64,000 nucleotides of DNA from Littorina saxatilis (taxonomy: Eukaryota > Mollusca > Gastropoda > Littorinimorpha > Littorinidae): assembly GCF_037325665.1 (NCBI RefSeq), contig NC_090255.1, positions 29,881,985 to 29,945,984 on the forward strand. Direction: 5' to 3'. Position numbers and translations under genes: made by a program. Below are positions 1 to 14,200 of the stretch, in pieces (position 1 is the stretch's first letter; every line of letters begins with the position of its first letter). The notes beneath the pieces are model-generated. The model worked only from the letters and a program-made list of their open reading frames with translations. It did not search any database and was not told where the DNA came from.

Positions 1-101
1 TATGGTCAAGTTACTCTCAAGCCATCTTCTTGAACGTCGCAAAACGGTTGAAAGACGAGTGAATATTATTCGTTAGGCCATTTGGATGTGTGTCTTCATA
101 C

Positions 102-208
102 TCACTCTCGTCCAGCTATTCTGAAGACGTCTCGCTGAACGTTGAAGAAGTCGAGGTTATTGCATAGCACCCAGCCAAGGGTGGCCTTCCTCAGCTCAGC
201 TCTCTGAC
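102..208 (-). CDS. Peroxidase gene, last coding exon
   Basis: The acceptor cctcag lies just above 208. The exon completes the Ser codon split from exon 1015-1184 and then reads RAELRKATLGWVLCNN and a DVFRIAGRE tail, the usual C-terminal end of animal peroxidase domains. In frame it stops at TGA (102-104). A very good donor, gtgagt, begins at 105, so an isoform running on beyond the window is also possible. I favour the stop because the full reading closes there. Confidence 0.75.
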
Positions 209-2074
209 CTGAGGATAAAGAGACGTTTTGGTCACGGGTGGAAAACAATATTTTTTTAAGTCTTTAATGGGGATCTTATGCGATATCTATGTAAAGACCG
301 GCACGGTTGGCCTAGTGGTAAGGCGTCCGCCCCGTGATCGGGAGGTCGTGGGTTCGAACCCCGGCCGGGTCATACCTAAGACTTTAAAATTGGCAATCTA
401 GTGGCTGCTCCGCCTGGCGTCTGGCATTATGGGGTTAGTGCTAGGTCTGGTTGGTCCGGTGTCAGAATAATGTGACTGGGTGAGACATGAAGCCTGTGCT
501 GCGACTTCTGTCTTGTGTGTGGCGCGCGTTAAATGTCAAAGCAGCACCGCCCTGATATGGCTCTTCGTGGTCGGCTGGGCGTTAAGCAAACAAACAAACA
601 AACAAACAAATCTATGTAAAGGGGACAGCAATCCACACTAACATGACGTCTAGGGTATCATTTTATCAACGTCTCATTTCATCGTGTCCTATGCTATTTC
701 ATCACACATCATCCTGGGAATAAAACATGTGGTTTGGCCATGATTCAGCAACGTTTTGAACTTATGGGCTGGTATATGGTAATTACTGGGGAGGGAGGGG
801 GTGGGGGTGTCACGCGCAACAAACAAACAAAAACACTATATATAAAATTTAAAAAACCAACATCACCCACATTAACAACACATAGACAGACAAACAGACA
901 CAGACACATTCACAGACACACAGTATATCACTGAAGCTGACATTTCTCAGGATACGCTAACCATTATTATTAATATCTAGTGAGACTCGGCACGTAACTT
1001 CTACGTTTACTGACTCTGACTGAAGCCATTGGGTCCCTGGAACGCCTCGAAGTAAAATCGGTCGCCATATTTGAGAGAGTGAAACTGTCGAGCCAAAATA
1101 CAGGCGATGGTGGGACCGACAATGGCGCCCTCTTCCGGTGGTTCTACCATGCTGCCTGTGAACACGTCGATGTCGTTGACGTCACTGAAACACGATGACG
1201 TCAAAATAATGAGTGTCACTATCTGCCTTCCTTATTTTACCCTGTAAACCACCTCCAAAATCACCAGAGGCTCTGGCAGAGATCTGTCCAGGCTGTCATG
1301 TTAGATAAGCCCGGCAGACCTGGGAACCCCTGTTTTGTTCTTGGAGTATTCTCAAACAAACTTGGCGTATTTTCAGAAAAATAAGTGTACCCCACACAAC
1401 ATTTGAACATCCATGATTCAAACATGCTTCGCACGCGTTCGTTGTACCCTTAAAACTAACGATTCTTTCAGTTTCAATGTTTAATGCCAAAAGCTGTAAT
1501 CATTGATCAAATGCAGAGTTATATATAAAGTTCGTTTTAATCATTAAAATAAACAGTGCCACAGTAAATATATAGACAGGGATGCGCCCGTGAAGAAAAG
1601 CTGCCTGGGAATTTGTCTTGTCGTATTTTTTTCAACCGACCGTACTGATCGTATTTTAGACAAAAAGGCGTAGCAAATACGGCGAAGTCGTATGGGTTCC
1701 CAGGTCTAAGGCCTAAAAAAAAAAATAGGTGTGGTTACGGTAACCCGACCTACCCTATTTTTAGGGGCCGACCCTATAACTTTTTATTACATTATTTTCT
1801 TTAACAAAAATTTTTTTTTTAAAAATAAATAAACGAGTGCAGAAAACGCAATGAAAGCGAAAGCGCTCGAGTCGCACACTTATTTCCCTGTCAAGGAGGT
1901 TTAATTTGTACACATTAGAAAAAAAAAAGTAAAAAAAAAAAGTGATTGCCTACCTTCCTACCCTATTTTTTTGGGCTATGTTACCTTAACCACACTTTTT
2001 ATATTTAGTCAAGTTTTGACTAAATATTTTAACATCGAGGGGGAATCGAAACGAGGGTCGTGGTGTATGTGTGT

Positions 2075-2133
<59 letters not shown>

Positions 2134-5100
2134 TGTAGAGCGATTCAGACCAAACTACTGGACCGATCTTTATGAAATTTGACATGAGAGTTCCTGGGAT
2201 TGATATCCCCACACGTTTTTTTCATTTTTTTGATAAATGTCTTTGATGACGTCATATCCGGCTTTTCGTGAAAGTTGAGGCGGCACTGTCACGCCCTCAT
2301 TTTTAAACCAAATTGGTTGAAATTTTGGTCAAGTAATCTTCGACAAAGCCCGGACTTCGGTATTGCATTTCAGCTTGGTGGCTTAAAAATTAATTAATGA
2401 CTTTGGTCATTAAAAATCTGAAAATTGTAAAAAAAAAAAAAAAATTTATAAAACGATCCAAATTTACGTTTATCTTATTCTCCATCATTTGCTGATTCCA
2501 AAAACATATAAATATGTTATATTCGGATTAAAAACAAGCTCTGAAAATTAAATATATAAAAGTTATTATCAAAATTTTTTTTTCGAAATCAATTTAAAAA
2601 CACTTTCATCTTATTCCTTGTCGGTTCCTGATTCCAAAAATATATAGATATGATATGTTTGGATTAAAAACACGCTCAGAAAGTTAAAACGAAGAGAGGT
2701 ACAGAAAAGCGTGCTATCCTTCTCAGCGCAACGAATACCCCGCTCTTCTTGTCAATTCCACGTGCACTGCCTTTGCCACGGGCGGTGGAGTGACGATGCT
2801 ACGAGTATACGGTCTTGCTGCGTTGCGTTGCGTTCAGTTTCATTCTGTGAGTTCGACAGCTACTTGACTAAATATTGTATTTTCGCCTTACGCGACTTGT
2901 TTTTGTTTTGTTTGCCTAATAAGGGCATGCTTCGTCATGAACACATAGTAAAACTCAACAGTCTGAATGCCCTGTGCAGAGCGAGAATTAGTTGCTGAAT
3001 AGATTTTGTAACTGATATCCATCTCAATCTATCTGCGAAATAAATTAAAGCAACACATTTTTTTAAACTTACTGATAGCAATTGGCCTGCCCTATGAGTG
3101 AACTTCTTAGTGGAACTCTTTGTTAGCGGTAAAGCTATGGGATAAATAATGTTAAAAAAGTGAATGAACAGGTGTGCACGCATTATGTTCACTAACCAAC
3201 GACTTGTGATGAAGGCGGTTTGCTTTATGTTAGGTACGAGTCCCCGTAGCGCAGTGGATAGCGCGCTGGACTTCTAATCCAGAGGTCGCGGGTTCGAATC
3301 CCGCCGGGGATGACTTTTTTTTGCTTACTCATTACATGCAGTGTCTGGTTAAAACACATGTGCCTTGGAAACAGAAAGGCAATCTCGATTGGTAACGCCG
3401 GCCCGCCCGACCTTCAATAACGTTTTGTATATTTCTGTTCTTCGTATTAGTTTTAATTTGACACTCTGCCCGCCGTTGTTAACGAAGCCTACCTTTGTTA
3501 ACTTCAATAACGTTTTGTATATATTTGTTCTTCATATTAGTTTTATTCTTTTAATTTGACACTCTGCCCGCCGTTGTTAACGAAGCTTACCTTTGTTACC
3601 TTCAATAACGTGTTGTATATATATATTTTTTCTTCTGCATATTAGTTTTATCTTTACACTCTGTCCAATGTGCGTGCATCGCTTCTACTTTCTCTGCATG
3701 TGTCTGTAAACCTAAGTCATTCCGACGATAGCGTCCAAAGTAACTCTTTACTTCTGACAGACATACACACACCTCCTAACACCTCTCCCCCCCCCCCCTG
3801 GTCCCGAATAGCCAAATAAATTGAAGGTACATGAAGAAAAAATCAAGCACCCAACCAACCAACCTATATATCTGCGCTAAATCTCTTCCAGCCGTGCCCA
3901 GCGCTGAGTCCTGGAACGTGTTGACGGGTCTCAGACCACACGCCTGTCTGAACCGAGGATAGGATGGCAACCCGTGGTCACGACCTGTTCATTAAAGCAA
4001 TTACAAGTATTGCAATACGATACGATACGATACGGTCCGATACGATACGATACGATACGATACGATACGAAAACATAACATAACACAATACAATACAATA
4101 CAATACAATACAATACAATACAATACAATAACAATACAATACAATACAATACAATACAATACAATACAAGACCACACGCCTATCGGAACCGTGGATAGGA
4201 AGGTAAAGTTAAAGTCACACGGGCGATTCAATCGTTAAGATTCAATCGCGCGATCAGTTAATTAAAACAAGTACAATACAATACAATACAATACAATACG
4301 ATACAATACGATACAATACAATACAATACAATACAATACAATACAATACAATGCAATACAATACAAAACAAGACAAGACAAAATAAGACAAGACAAGAAA
4401 CACAATACAGCACGATTCATTTCAAAATGATACAATGATATACAACACAATAAAATACAACACAACAATACAAAACAAAACCCTAGGCCTGTCGGGATCG
4501 TGAATAGAATGTATGGTAACCAATGGTAACGACCTGCCAATTATAAAATAAAATCGGGAAGGATTGTGCATTTAAATATATAAATAAAACTCCCGGCGCA
4601 GAGAATACATTTCACCATCCCTTCTCACCTCTCTGGATGTTCAAAGCAACAAGGTCGAGGCCGTTAAAAGGTCGGTCAATTGGTTGAAAGAGGTGGTTGG
4701 TGATTTCACGAACAAAATGGCGGTCGACTCGTTGCGCCCTCTGTGAGTTACCTCCCGTCGCGTTAATAAGGCCGTAGGTGATATGGTGCAGGTTGTCGTA
4801 AACTTCGAACCTGTTAGACAATGTGAATTCTAAAATTGTCATGATCAATTTAAAAATAAACTATATCCTCTCCTTCCTTCTTTTCCATTCATTTGCGTCT
4901 TGGTCTAGAGTTGATTCTGCGATTTTTAACATTCGTGCTAGCCCCTGATTTGAAGTAATATGCCCGTCAAAAAACAGCTAAACTGACTATGCTAGGTTTG
5001 AATTAAGTATACAACTCGCGGACTGGCTGGCTGATTGATAAACTGAAAGACTGACTGATTGGCTGCTATAGGCTGATCGTCCTGGCAAAACTGCTTGGTA

Positions 5101-8100
5101 CCATGTTTAAACAGCATCTCTCTGTCATGGTCCAAATATTAAAGTAACACTCCTTCCGTATAAAACAACAAGAAGGGCAAAGCCCATACGACTCACATGC
5201 TTGACCTTGACCTTTACATGACCTTGACCTTCAGGGTCAAGATCAAATAACTAAACCTAGCAATGACATCATACACTAAGAACTGCTTTACACATTTTTC
5301 CTACCAAAATACATGTGCCCAAGGTCAAGGTCATCCAAGGTCATGCAACACAAAGCTGTTAATTCAAGACATAGGAAGTACAATGGTGCTTATTGGCTCT
5401 TTCTACCATGAGATATGGTCACTTTTAGTGGTTCACTACCTTATTTTGGTCACATTTCATAAGGGTCAAAGTGACCTTGACCTTGATCATATGTGACCAA
5501 ATGTGTCTCATGATGAAAGCATAACATGTGCCCCACATAATTTTTAAGTTTGAAACAGTTATCTTCCATAGTTCAGGGTCAAGGTCACTTCAAAATATGT
5601 ATACAATCTAACTTTGAAGAGCTCCTGTGACCTTGACCTTGAAGCAAGGTAAACCAAACTGGTATCAAAAGATGGGGCTTACTTTGCCCTATATATCATA
5701 TATAGGTGAGGTATTCAATCTCAAAAACTTCAGAGAAAATGTGAAAAATGTGAAAAATAGCTGTTTTTATAGACAACATTTATGGCCCCTGCGACCTTGA
5801 CCTTGAAGCAAGGTCAAGATGCTATGTATGTTTTTTGGGGCCTTGTCATCATACACCATCTTGCCAAATTTGGTACTGATAGACTGAATAGTGTCCAAGA
5901 AATATCCAACATTAAAGTTTTCCGGACGGACGTCCGGACAGACGGACGTCCGGGGGGGACGGACGGACGGACGACTCGGGTGAGTACATAGACTCACTTT
6001 TGCTTCGCATGCGAGTCAAAAAACTGGCTCGCCAACTCTGATGTGGCCAGGCTCTGGCATGGGATAAGACCATCCCTCCACTTGGTCACATACCAACATT
6101 CAACAGACTGGGAGCTTTCTGTGCACAGTGGAAAGTTTGTATTACTTGATTTTGTAAATGAGATGAATTCAATAAAAAAAAAATAAAAAAATGTTAAACA
6201 CTACCGTATATACCAGTGGTGTACAAATACCACTCCACACAGAAAGCAGTCAGGGTGTTGATTCTTGGTATGTGACCAAGTGGAGGGGTGTTCGCATCCC
6301 ACATAAGAGTTATATGGGGATAAGGCTGGCTGGCCGAGTGGTAACGCACTTGCGCTCGGAAGCGAGAGGTTGCGAGTTCGACCCTGGGTCAGGGCGTTAG
6401 CAATTTTCTCCCCCCCTTTCCTAACCTAGGTGGTGGGTTCAAGTGCTAGTCTTTCGGATGAGACGAAAAACCGAGGTCCCTTCGTTGTACACTTACATTG
6501 GGGTGTGCACGTTAAAGATCCCACGATTGACAAAAGGGTCTTTCCTGGCAAAATTGTATAGGCTTTGATAAAAATGTCCACCAAAATACCCGTGTGACTT
6601 GGAATAATAGGCCGTGAAAAGTAGGATATGCGCCGAAATGGCTGCGATCTGCTGGCCGATGTGAATGCGTGATGTATTGTGTAAAAAAATTCCATCTCAC
6701 ACGGCATAAATAAATCCCTGCGCCTTGAATATGTGCGCGATATAAATTGCATAAAATAAAAATGAAAAAAAAAATCCCTGCGCTTAGAACTGTACCCACG
6801 GAATACGCGCGATATAAGCCTCATATTGATTGATTGAAGGCTCTAGCAGGTCTGCACCGACAAACTCACGGTTTGTTGAAGAGATCTCTGAGTAGCGGCG
6901 TCCTGCTCCCGATGTGAAAGGACTCGGGGATCATAGAGTGCCCGAAGCGGAAGGCCGAGGTGGAGAAGACACTGAAGATCCTGGGGTCGATGCCAGAGTT
7001 GTACATCATTACCCGGCCTGTGTTTAGACCGTATCTGAAGGTCAGAAAAAGGTATTTAAAGCAATTTATGTTTTTAGATGTATTCGCAACGATAAAAGGC
7101 TGGTTTGAATTATGTACAACCCCAGTCGATTCCAGACCCCGTCTCGTCTCGTTTCGTCTTGTCCCGTTCTGTCTTGTTTCGTCTTGTCAAGTTCTGTTTC
7201 GTCCTGTCTCGTCTCATCTCGTCATATCCCGTCCCGTCCCGTCTTGTTTCGTCTTACCCCGTCCCATTTTGTCTCGTCTCGTATTGTTGCGTCTCATCGC
7301 GTCCCGTCTCACCAAGTCTCGTCCCGTTCCGTCTCGTTTCATTTTACACCACCTCGTCTCGGTTCGTCTCACCCCGTCCTGTCCCGTCTCGTCTCGTCTC
7401 GTCTCACCTCGTCCCATCTCGTCTCGCCTTGTCTCACCCCGTCCAGTCTCGTTTCGTTTTGTCTCATCCCGTCCCGTCTCATCCCGTCCCGTCTCGTCTC
7501 GTCTCGTGTCGTCCCGTCTGTCTTGTCATCATACCTATGCATGTTGACAGGCCCAAGGACATGAGGGAGCCACTGGCCGTACAGGATGTTCTGCAGAACG
7601 GCCCCCACTATCGCGCGACACCGCTCAAAGATCTCCTCGTCGCTCACAAGCGGAAGCATACTGCGCATGTGGAAAGCAATGCGGTTGTGCTCGCGCATGA
7701 ATACGGTGTGCATGGCTGTCAGCCCCGGCTGCTCGTTCACCCTTTCGTCACCTGGTACGATTAATCAGTCAATTCATCAGTAAATTGATCAATCAATAAA
7801 TCAGTTGATCGATCAATCAATCAATCAATCAATCAGTTAATCGATTAGTCAGTCAAAAAGCAAGAGAGAATAAAAGCAATCGATCAATTATTGATCACTT
7901 GCACATGCATCAGTGCTACAGATTCTTGTTGGCAGAAGTTGTAACATACTTTAAGAATTGTGCAACGGAATATATAGGTTTCAAAAATAGTAAATGTAAA
8001 GGATTACACACGTTTTATTTAAACTGAGGTGTATTCGAATTCATTGTAAAGAATCATGAAATGTTCTATGCAACAACGGAGCAAAACAGGTTAGACCTAT

Positions 8101-10895
8101 ACTGGAGTAGACGGCGATATTCACAATACACACATTCTGACCACATTACAAACTTCAGCATCAAGCAAGGAATAAAACAAACAAATTACTCTGACTGCAC
8201 AAGCCACATAAATGGGCACTGGAAGTGTAGAATAATGATTGCGTTTGGCTGTTAAAACATGGAACAAACCAATACAAACGTTGGCGGATACCCTAACCTA
8301 AAGGTCACCCTTCGCCTACCTCTCTCCTACCCCCTCTTACATTCTCTACGCCCCTCCCCCCCCCCCCCACCCCAAAGAAAACTAACAACATGATGTTGAT
8401 CGAGTACCTGCCACAAAGCACGGGTCAGACGTCTGGCGCCGGACACAAGAGTCTTGAGTGTCACGTGGTAAGAAAGCTCCGTTAAACGTCTTCAGGTACA
8501 TGCCTGGCCACACAAAGAGTAACACACGCCCGACAAGTTCTTAAAAAACCAAGCAGTTAACTGTTAATGAACGATTTTCAGAAATAACTCCGTCGGGTTT
8601 GTATGGGATGTGAAAGAGTGAATGCCCTTGCTTCTCTCGGACAAATAAATTCACACGTGTTCCTGTCTACGTGTTTGGGGGGAGTTTGCCCAGTCCGCGG
8701 TAGAGGCGCTGGCTTTACAACCGGTTGTTACTATCAGCGTGGGTTCAACCCCCAAGTTCTGCGCGGGATGTGTGTCCCAGAGTCAACTTTGTGCAGACTC
8801 TCCTCGGTGTCCGAACACCCCCGTGTGCACGCATGCGCACGATAAAGATCCCAGGGTCACAGCGAAAGCCTCAGGCCTTGGAAACACGAATACATGCATG
8901 CAAAAATATGAAGCTCGGGTGTCCGTTCGGCCAACAGCCAATAAAGTAACCATTTCAGCACTGACCCAAGACGAGCCAACCCGGTCCCTAGCCCATTTCA
9001 GGTCTCCTCTAGCAGCCGGCAGCCAGCTGTCTACATCCCCCCCCCCCCCCCCCCCCTGCATTTTTTTTTTCATACAAAGCCGGGTTTTCCCGTGTAACAT
9101 GCCCCTAATGGCTTTGCCGTGAGGGCGTAAAACTTACATTTTCTCTCTCTCTCTCTTCGTCTACGTATTTCAGACAAACCACTTGCTAGTTATTGGCCCC
9201 TCTAATATTTCTCCGGGTAAAATCAAGGGTATTCACTCTTCCACACCCCGTACAAACCCGACAGAGTTATGTTCGGAATTCGTCCATTGATTGGGAAAAA
9301 TAGAATCGTAAATGTAGATGAACAACACCAAGGCAACAAAAAAAAAAGGTATGTTTACGGTAACATAGGCCAAAAAAATAGGGTCGGTAGGTCGGGATTT
9401 TTTTTTTTCTTCCAAAAAACCATATTTTTACGTTATTTTGCAAAAAAAAACAATTTTTTTTTTCTTTTCCCCCAAATGCCAAAAAAAAAAGTCTAGGGTC
9501 GCGCGAAAAAAATAGGGTCGGTCGGGATACCGTAAACAGACTATTTTTTTTTTTGGCCCCAATATATATCCCCTCCCCCTACTTCCCCAAATCCACGTTA
9601 AGAAAGGTTGACGTCATTATGCATTACCGGGTACATTCATCGGGGAAATTAAGTTATTGCTATTTGAATTGTTCTTGTTCTGGATTTTATTCAGATTTTC
9701 ATTATGCTTTTTTGCTGATGATTTAATTCTGGTTTTGAATACTGTTATCCGTCTTCAAAAGTAATTGAATATAACAAGAGACATTGCCAATAGACTTGGT
9801 CTTGTTGTGGTCACGCAGAAGTCTAACGTGTGGTTTTCAGGATTTGAGGTCGCCTTGCAGCGAGACAAGAGTTTGTTGTGCGGTACTCTTCTTCTAAATC
9901 GGCAAATCTAAGTTGCCAACGCTTCTCGATCAAGAAATAGTTCTTCCATTGCCGTGAAATCATACCTGTTCCGTTATTCTCCCTGATTTGGCGCATATGC
10001 TCATCAGAACTTCCGTAGATTGCTGATCCATCCACAAAAGCTGTCACCGAGTTCACGTTTTCTCTCGGCCCTGGAATACACATTGGGTTAGCTGTAATTT
10101 CTCAATGCTTCAATACAGATCAAGACATAGTTTTGCCTTATCCCCCTTCGTGTGTACAAGCAAACACGAGACCAAATGCGCACGGAAAAGATCCTGTAAT
10201 CCATGTGAGAGTTCGGTGGGTTAAAGAAACACTACAATACCAAGCATGCATCCACCAAAAGCGTCGTATGGCTACCTAAATGGCGGGGTAAAAACAGTAA
10301 AAACACAGACACACACACACACACANNNNNNNNNNNNNNNNNNNNNNNNNNNNNNNNNNNNNNNNNNNNNNNNNNNNNNNNNNNNNNNNNNNNNNNNNNN
10401 NNNNNNNNNNNNNNNNNNNNNNNNNNNNNNNNNNNNNNNNNNNNNNNNNNNNNNNNNNNNNNNNNNNNNNNNNNNNNNNNNNNNNNNNNNNNNNNNNNNN
10501 NNNNNNNNNNNNNNNNNNNNNNNNNTCACTCTGACCTGAATGCAGAAAATGTGCACAAGGACACGTCGGACACATGTATATGTGTTTCGGGCTGAACGTG
10601 CAGATAATGTTACACGTCATTCTGGTGCACAGTCGGCCTTTGTTGTGACAATAAGAAGAATCAGATCAATTCAAATACAATCAAATTGACTTTAAAATCT
10701 CAAACCTGAGAAACGACAGTGGTTACCCATGACCATGAAGACAAACGGAATCACTACAACATTATTAACATCAACGTACCTGTACTGACTAACAGTAACA
10801 CGATTCTAAAAGAAGAAGAAACAAAATTAATAAGGGGTTGGGGAGAGAGTTTTAAACAAACCGGATCCCCCCCCCCAAACACACACACACACACA

Positions 10896-10927
<32 letters not shown>

Positions 10928-10955
10928 TACACACACACATGCACACACGCGCACG

Positions 10956-10988
<33 letters not shown>

Positions 10989-11228
10989 GGCACACATGTA
11001 TACAGACACACTAACACACACACACAAACACAAACACACACACATCATATACAGACAGACAGACAGACACACACACATACACACGCACACACACACACAC
11101 AATCAAGCACACACACACACACAGTGACACACACACACACATCATATACAGACAGACAGACACACACACACACACACACACTTATACACACGCACACACA
11201 CAGTACACACATACACACACACAATCAA

Positions 11229-11286
<58 letters not shown>

Positions 11287-14200
11287 ACACACAGCCTTTC
11301 CTCCTCCACCCACCCCCCCCCCCCCCTATAAAAAATACCCAGTTACCCGGAGCAGGTCTACAGGCGCACATGTCGCAGCCCATGGTGTCGCGCTGCAGAC
11401 CGTAAGGACACTGCATGTACAGGTCTGTCGCACAGGGTCGGAGGTCACAGCGCATGCCCTCTGCCACTCTGTCTGACAAATCAGCAAACAACTTTAAAAC
11501 GACATGGGGAGAAAAAAGAAGAAGAAAAAAAACCAACCCAGCACATAAAGTATTCTTCTGTTGATCTAACCATTATAATTACGTATTATGTTCGTACGTG
11601 TAATAGTGTCAACACCACAGCCGACCATTGAGAAAAAAACACGAACAAATTAAAACCGGAGATAAAGGACTGTGTGATTACTTTAACGAACGTCTTGACG
11701 TGAACTACGTATCAGTCTAGCAGATATCAACACTCAAATACTCTAACAAGGCCAGATATCAACACTCAAATACTCTAACAAGGCCAGATATCAACACTCA
11801 AATACTCTAACAAGGCCAGATATCAACACTCAAACACTCTAACAAGGCCAGATATCAACACTCAAACACTCTAACAAGGCCAGATATCAACACTCAAATA
11901 CTCTAACAAGGCCAGATATGAAGGTGGGGAGTAGGGTTAACTCGCTCTTTGATGTGATGCCATGATTGTCTCCACTGGAGATTTTTTTTATGTATTGTTC
12001 GTTTTCTTTTTAAAGGCACAGTAAGCCTCCCGTAAACCATCACAGAGCTCCCCGAGCGTCTACATACAGTACAAGCATACTTCCATTTGAACGCTCACCG
12101 AACGGGAACATCCTGGCTGCTTTCTGTCGAGCGTGAGAAATTTTCAAAGAATTTATTTTCGTGGACTTGGTCCTCTACAACAATGGCGCCTCGTTTTGGT
12201 GCTGGACGGCTGTTATGAATATTCAATACCGGAAATCACGCCCGGACAGTAAGCCTCCCGTAAACCATCACAGATACTGTCAGGCTTTTACACACAGTAC
12301 AAACACCCTTCCATTTGAACGCTCACCAAATGGGAACATCCTAGGTGCCCTACGTAAAGAGCGAGCAATTTTTAAAGAATTAATTTTGCAGATTGTCTCG
12401 AACACTTTTTGGACCCATCCTGAACTCAGGTCAAACATGAGTTACTTCCCTTCGGGTCTCATTCTATCGATGTAAACTGGCGATAGCCGTGAATCGATGA
12501 TTATCAAAATGTTTTTGGACCATGGTGCGTTTTTGCGCTAGACCTAACTTTTAAAATCTAACTTGTTACACAAACATTCTTTAATCATAAAAGAATTCTT
12601 TTTTCATCAAGACAAGATCAGTACAATTCGAAGTTGTGAAAGCTTGAAAAAAGAAAAGCCCGGAAGCAGGGTCACGCAAGGGTCGTAGCAGACGACGGTT
12701 TATCCATATCACCGTTCCTCTCAACAGTCAAAAGCCATCGCCAGAGTTCTTGTGAACCACAGCCGTTTGTTTCGTGCATAAAAACGTGCTATTGTAAATA
12801 AGCTCACATCGAGTCGCATTCAAATGACTAACTGACGACTACATTGTGAAAAAGGGAAACTGGATCACACGGGTTCACGATGGCTCAGGGGTAAGATAAA
12901 CCACGCAAAAATAAATTCTTTGAAAATTGTTCGCTCTTTACGGAGGGCACCTAGGATGTTCTCAATCGGTGAGTGTTTAAATGAAAGGGTGTTTGTACTG
13001 TGTGTAAAAGCCTGACCGTATCTGTGATGGTTTACGGGAGGCTTACTGTGTGTAAAAGCCTTACAGTATCTGTGATGGTTTACGGGAGGCTTACTGTGTG
13101 TAAAAGCCTGACCGTATCTGTGATGGTTTACGGGAGGCTTACTGTGTGTAAAAGCCTGACCGTATCTGTGATGGTTTACGGGAAGCTTACTGTGTGTAAA
13201 AGCCTGACCGTATCTGTGATGGTTTACGGGAGGTTTACTGTGTGTAAAAGCCTGACCGTATCTGTGATGGTTTACGGGAAGCTTACTGTGTGTAAAAGCC
13301 TGACCGTATCTGTGATGGTTTACGGGAGGCTTACTGTGTGTAAACGCCTGACCGTATCTGTGATGGTTTACGGGAGGCTTACTGTGTGTAAAAGCCTGAC
13401 CGTATCTGTGATGGTTTACGGGAGGCTTACTGTGTGTACAAGCCTGACCGTATCTGTGATGGTTTACGGGAGGCTTACTGTGTGTACAAGCCTGACCGTA
13501 TCTGTGATGGTTTACGGGAGGCTTACTGTGTGTAAAAGCCTGACCGTATCTGTGATGGTTTACGGGAGGCTTACTGTGTGTAAAAGCCTGACCGTATCTG
13601 TGATGGTTTACGGGAGGCTTACTGTGCCTTTAAATAAGATATGTAGTTTTGGCTTTTATGTTATAAATATCTATCTCATACTTTAATTTATTTTTTCCTG
13701 CAGTCAATTGTTACTGGAGGCATCATCTTGTGATAATAACAGAGAATAGGCATGTCGAGCACGAGCCCATCAAAAGAAACAAGAGGCGAAGCGGCTTTCA
13801 AGGCTCCCATAAGAAATCGACAAACAGTAACACAAACTCATTCACTCCGTCACACATACACACACAGTAAGCATAGGTGACACGGTGCAAGAGTGGGAGA
13901 CACTAGATCTAGATCTCTCTGTCTGTAGCCGCCTACTTACGGGGACACGACTGCCAGATCGACACTGCCCTTTCGACAGCGCTTCCTCGCGCACACACTT
14001 CCACACTGGAAACACGCTGTGCAGATCAACCTGTAGGAAATCTCCTTTGGTATCTTCTTTATTTTTTTTCTGGGGCTACAAAACCGAACATTGTGAAATC
14101 GTCTTCCCGGCCCGAATCGGCGAACTGCAGCTCGGTGATAACTGTATCTATACCACAATCCTTCACGCGATCTGACCTAACCTTGACCCCTGACCTGGTC

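Noticed and set aside
301-373. tRNA gene at the left edge
   Set aside because: The anticodon loop lacks T33 and the acceptor stem pairs poorly. It is a SINE head flanked by a target duplication.
7105-7764. Long Ser/Arg/Val/Pro open frames in three frames
   Set aside because: Period-5 pentamer satellite; the end of the longest frame only overlaps the real peroxidase exon, which is on the other strand.
10246-10620. Open frames across 10326-10525
   Set aside because: They consist of N; this is an assembly gap.
13000-13686. 228-codon open frame with a 16-residue repeat
   Set aside because: It is a 48-bp array of a MITE end; the length divisible by three explains the openness.
13941-14030. Possible cysteine-rich peroxidase exon (WKCVREEALSKGQC) with good splice sites
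   Set aside because: Its phases do not fit between the signal-peptide and antistasin exons, which join each other in phase directly. Kept out of the gene model.
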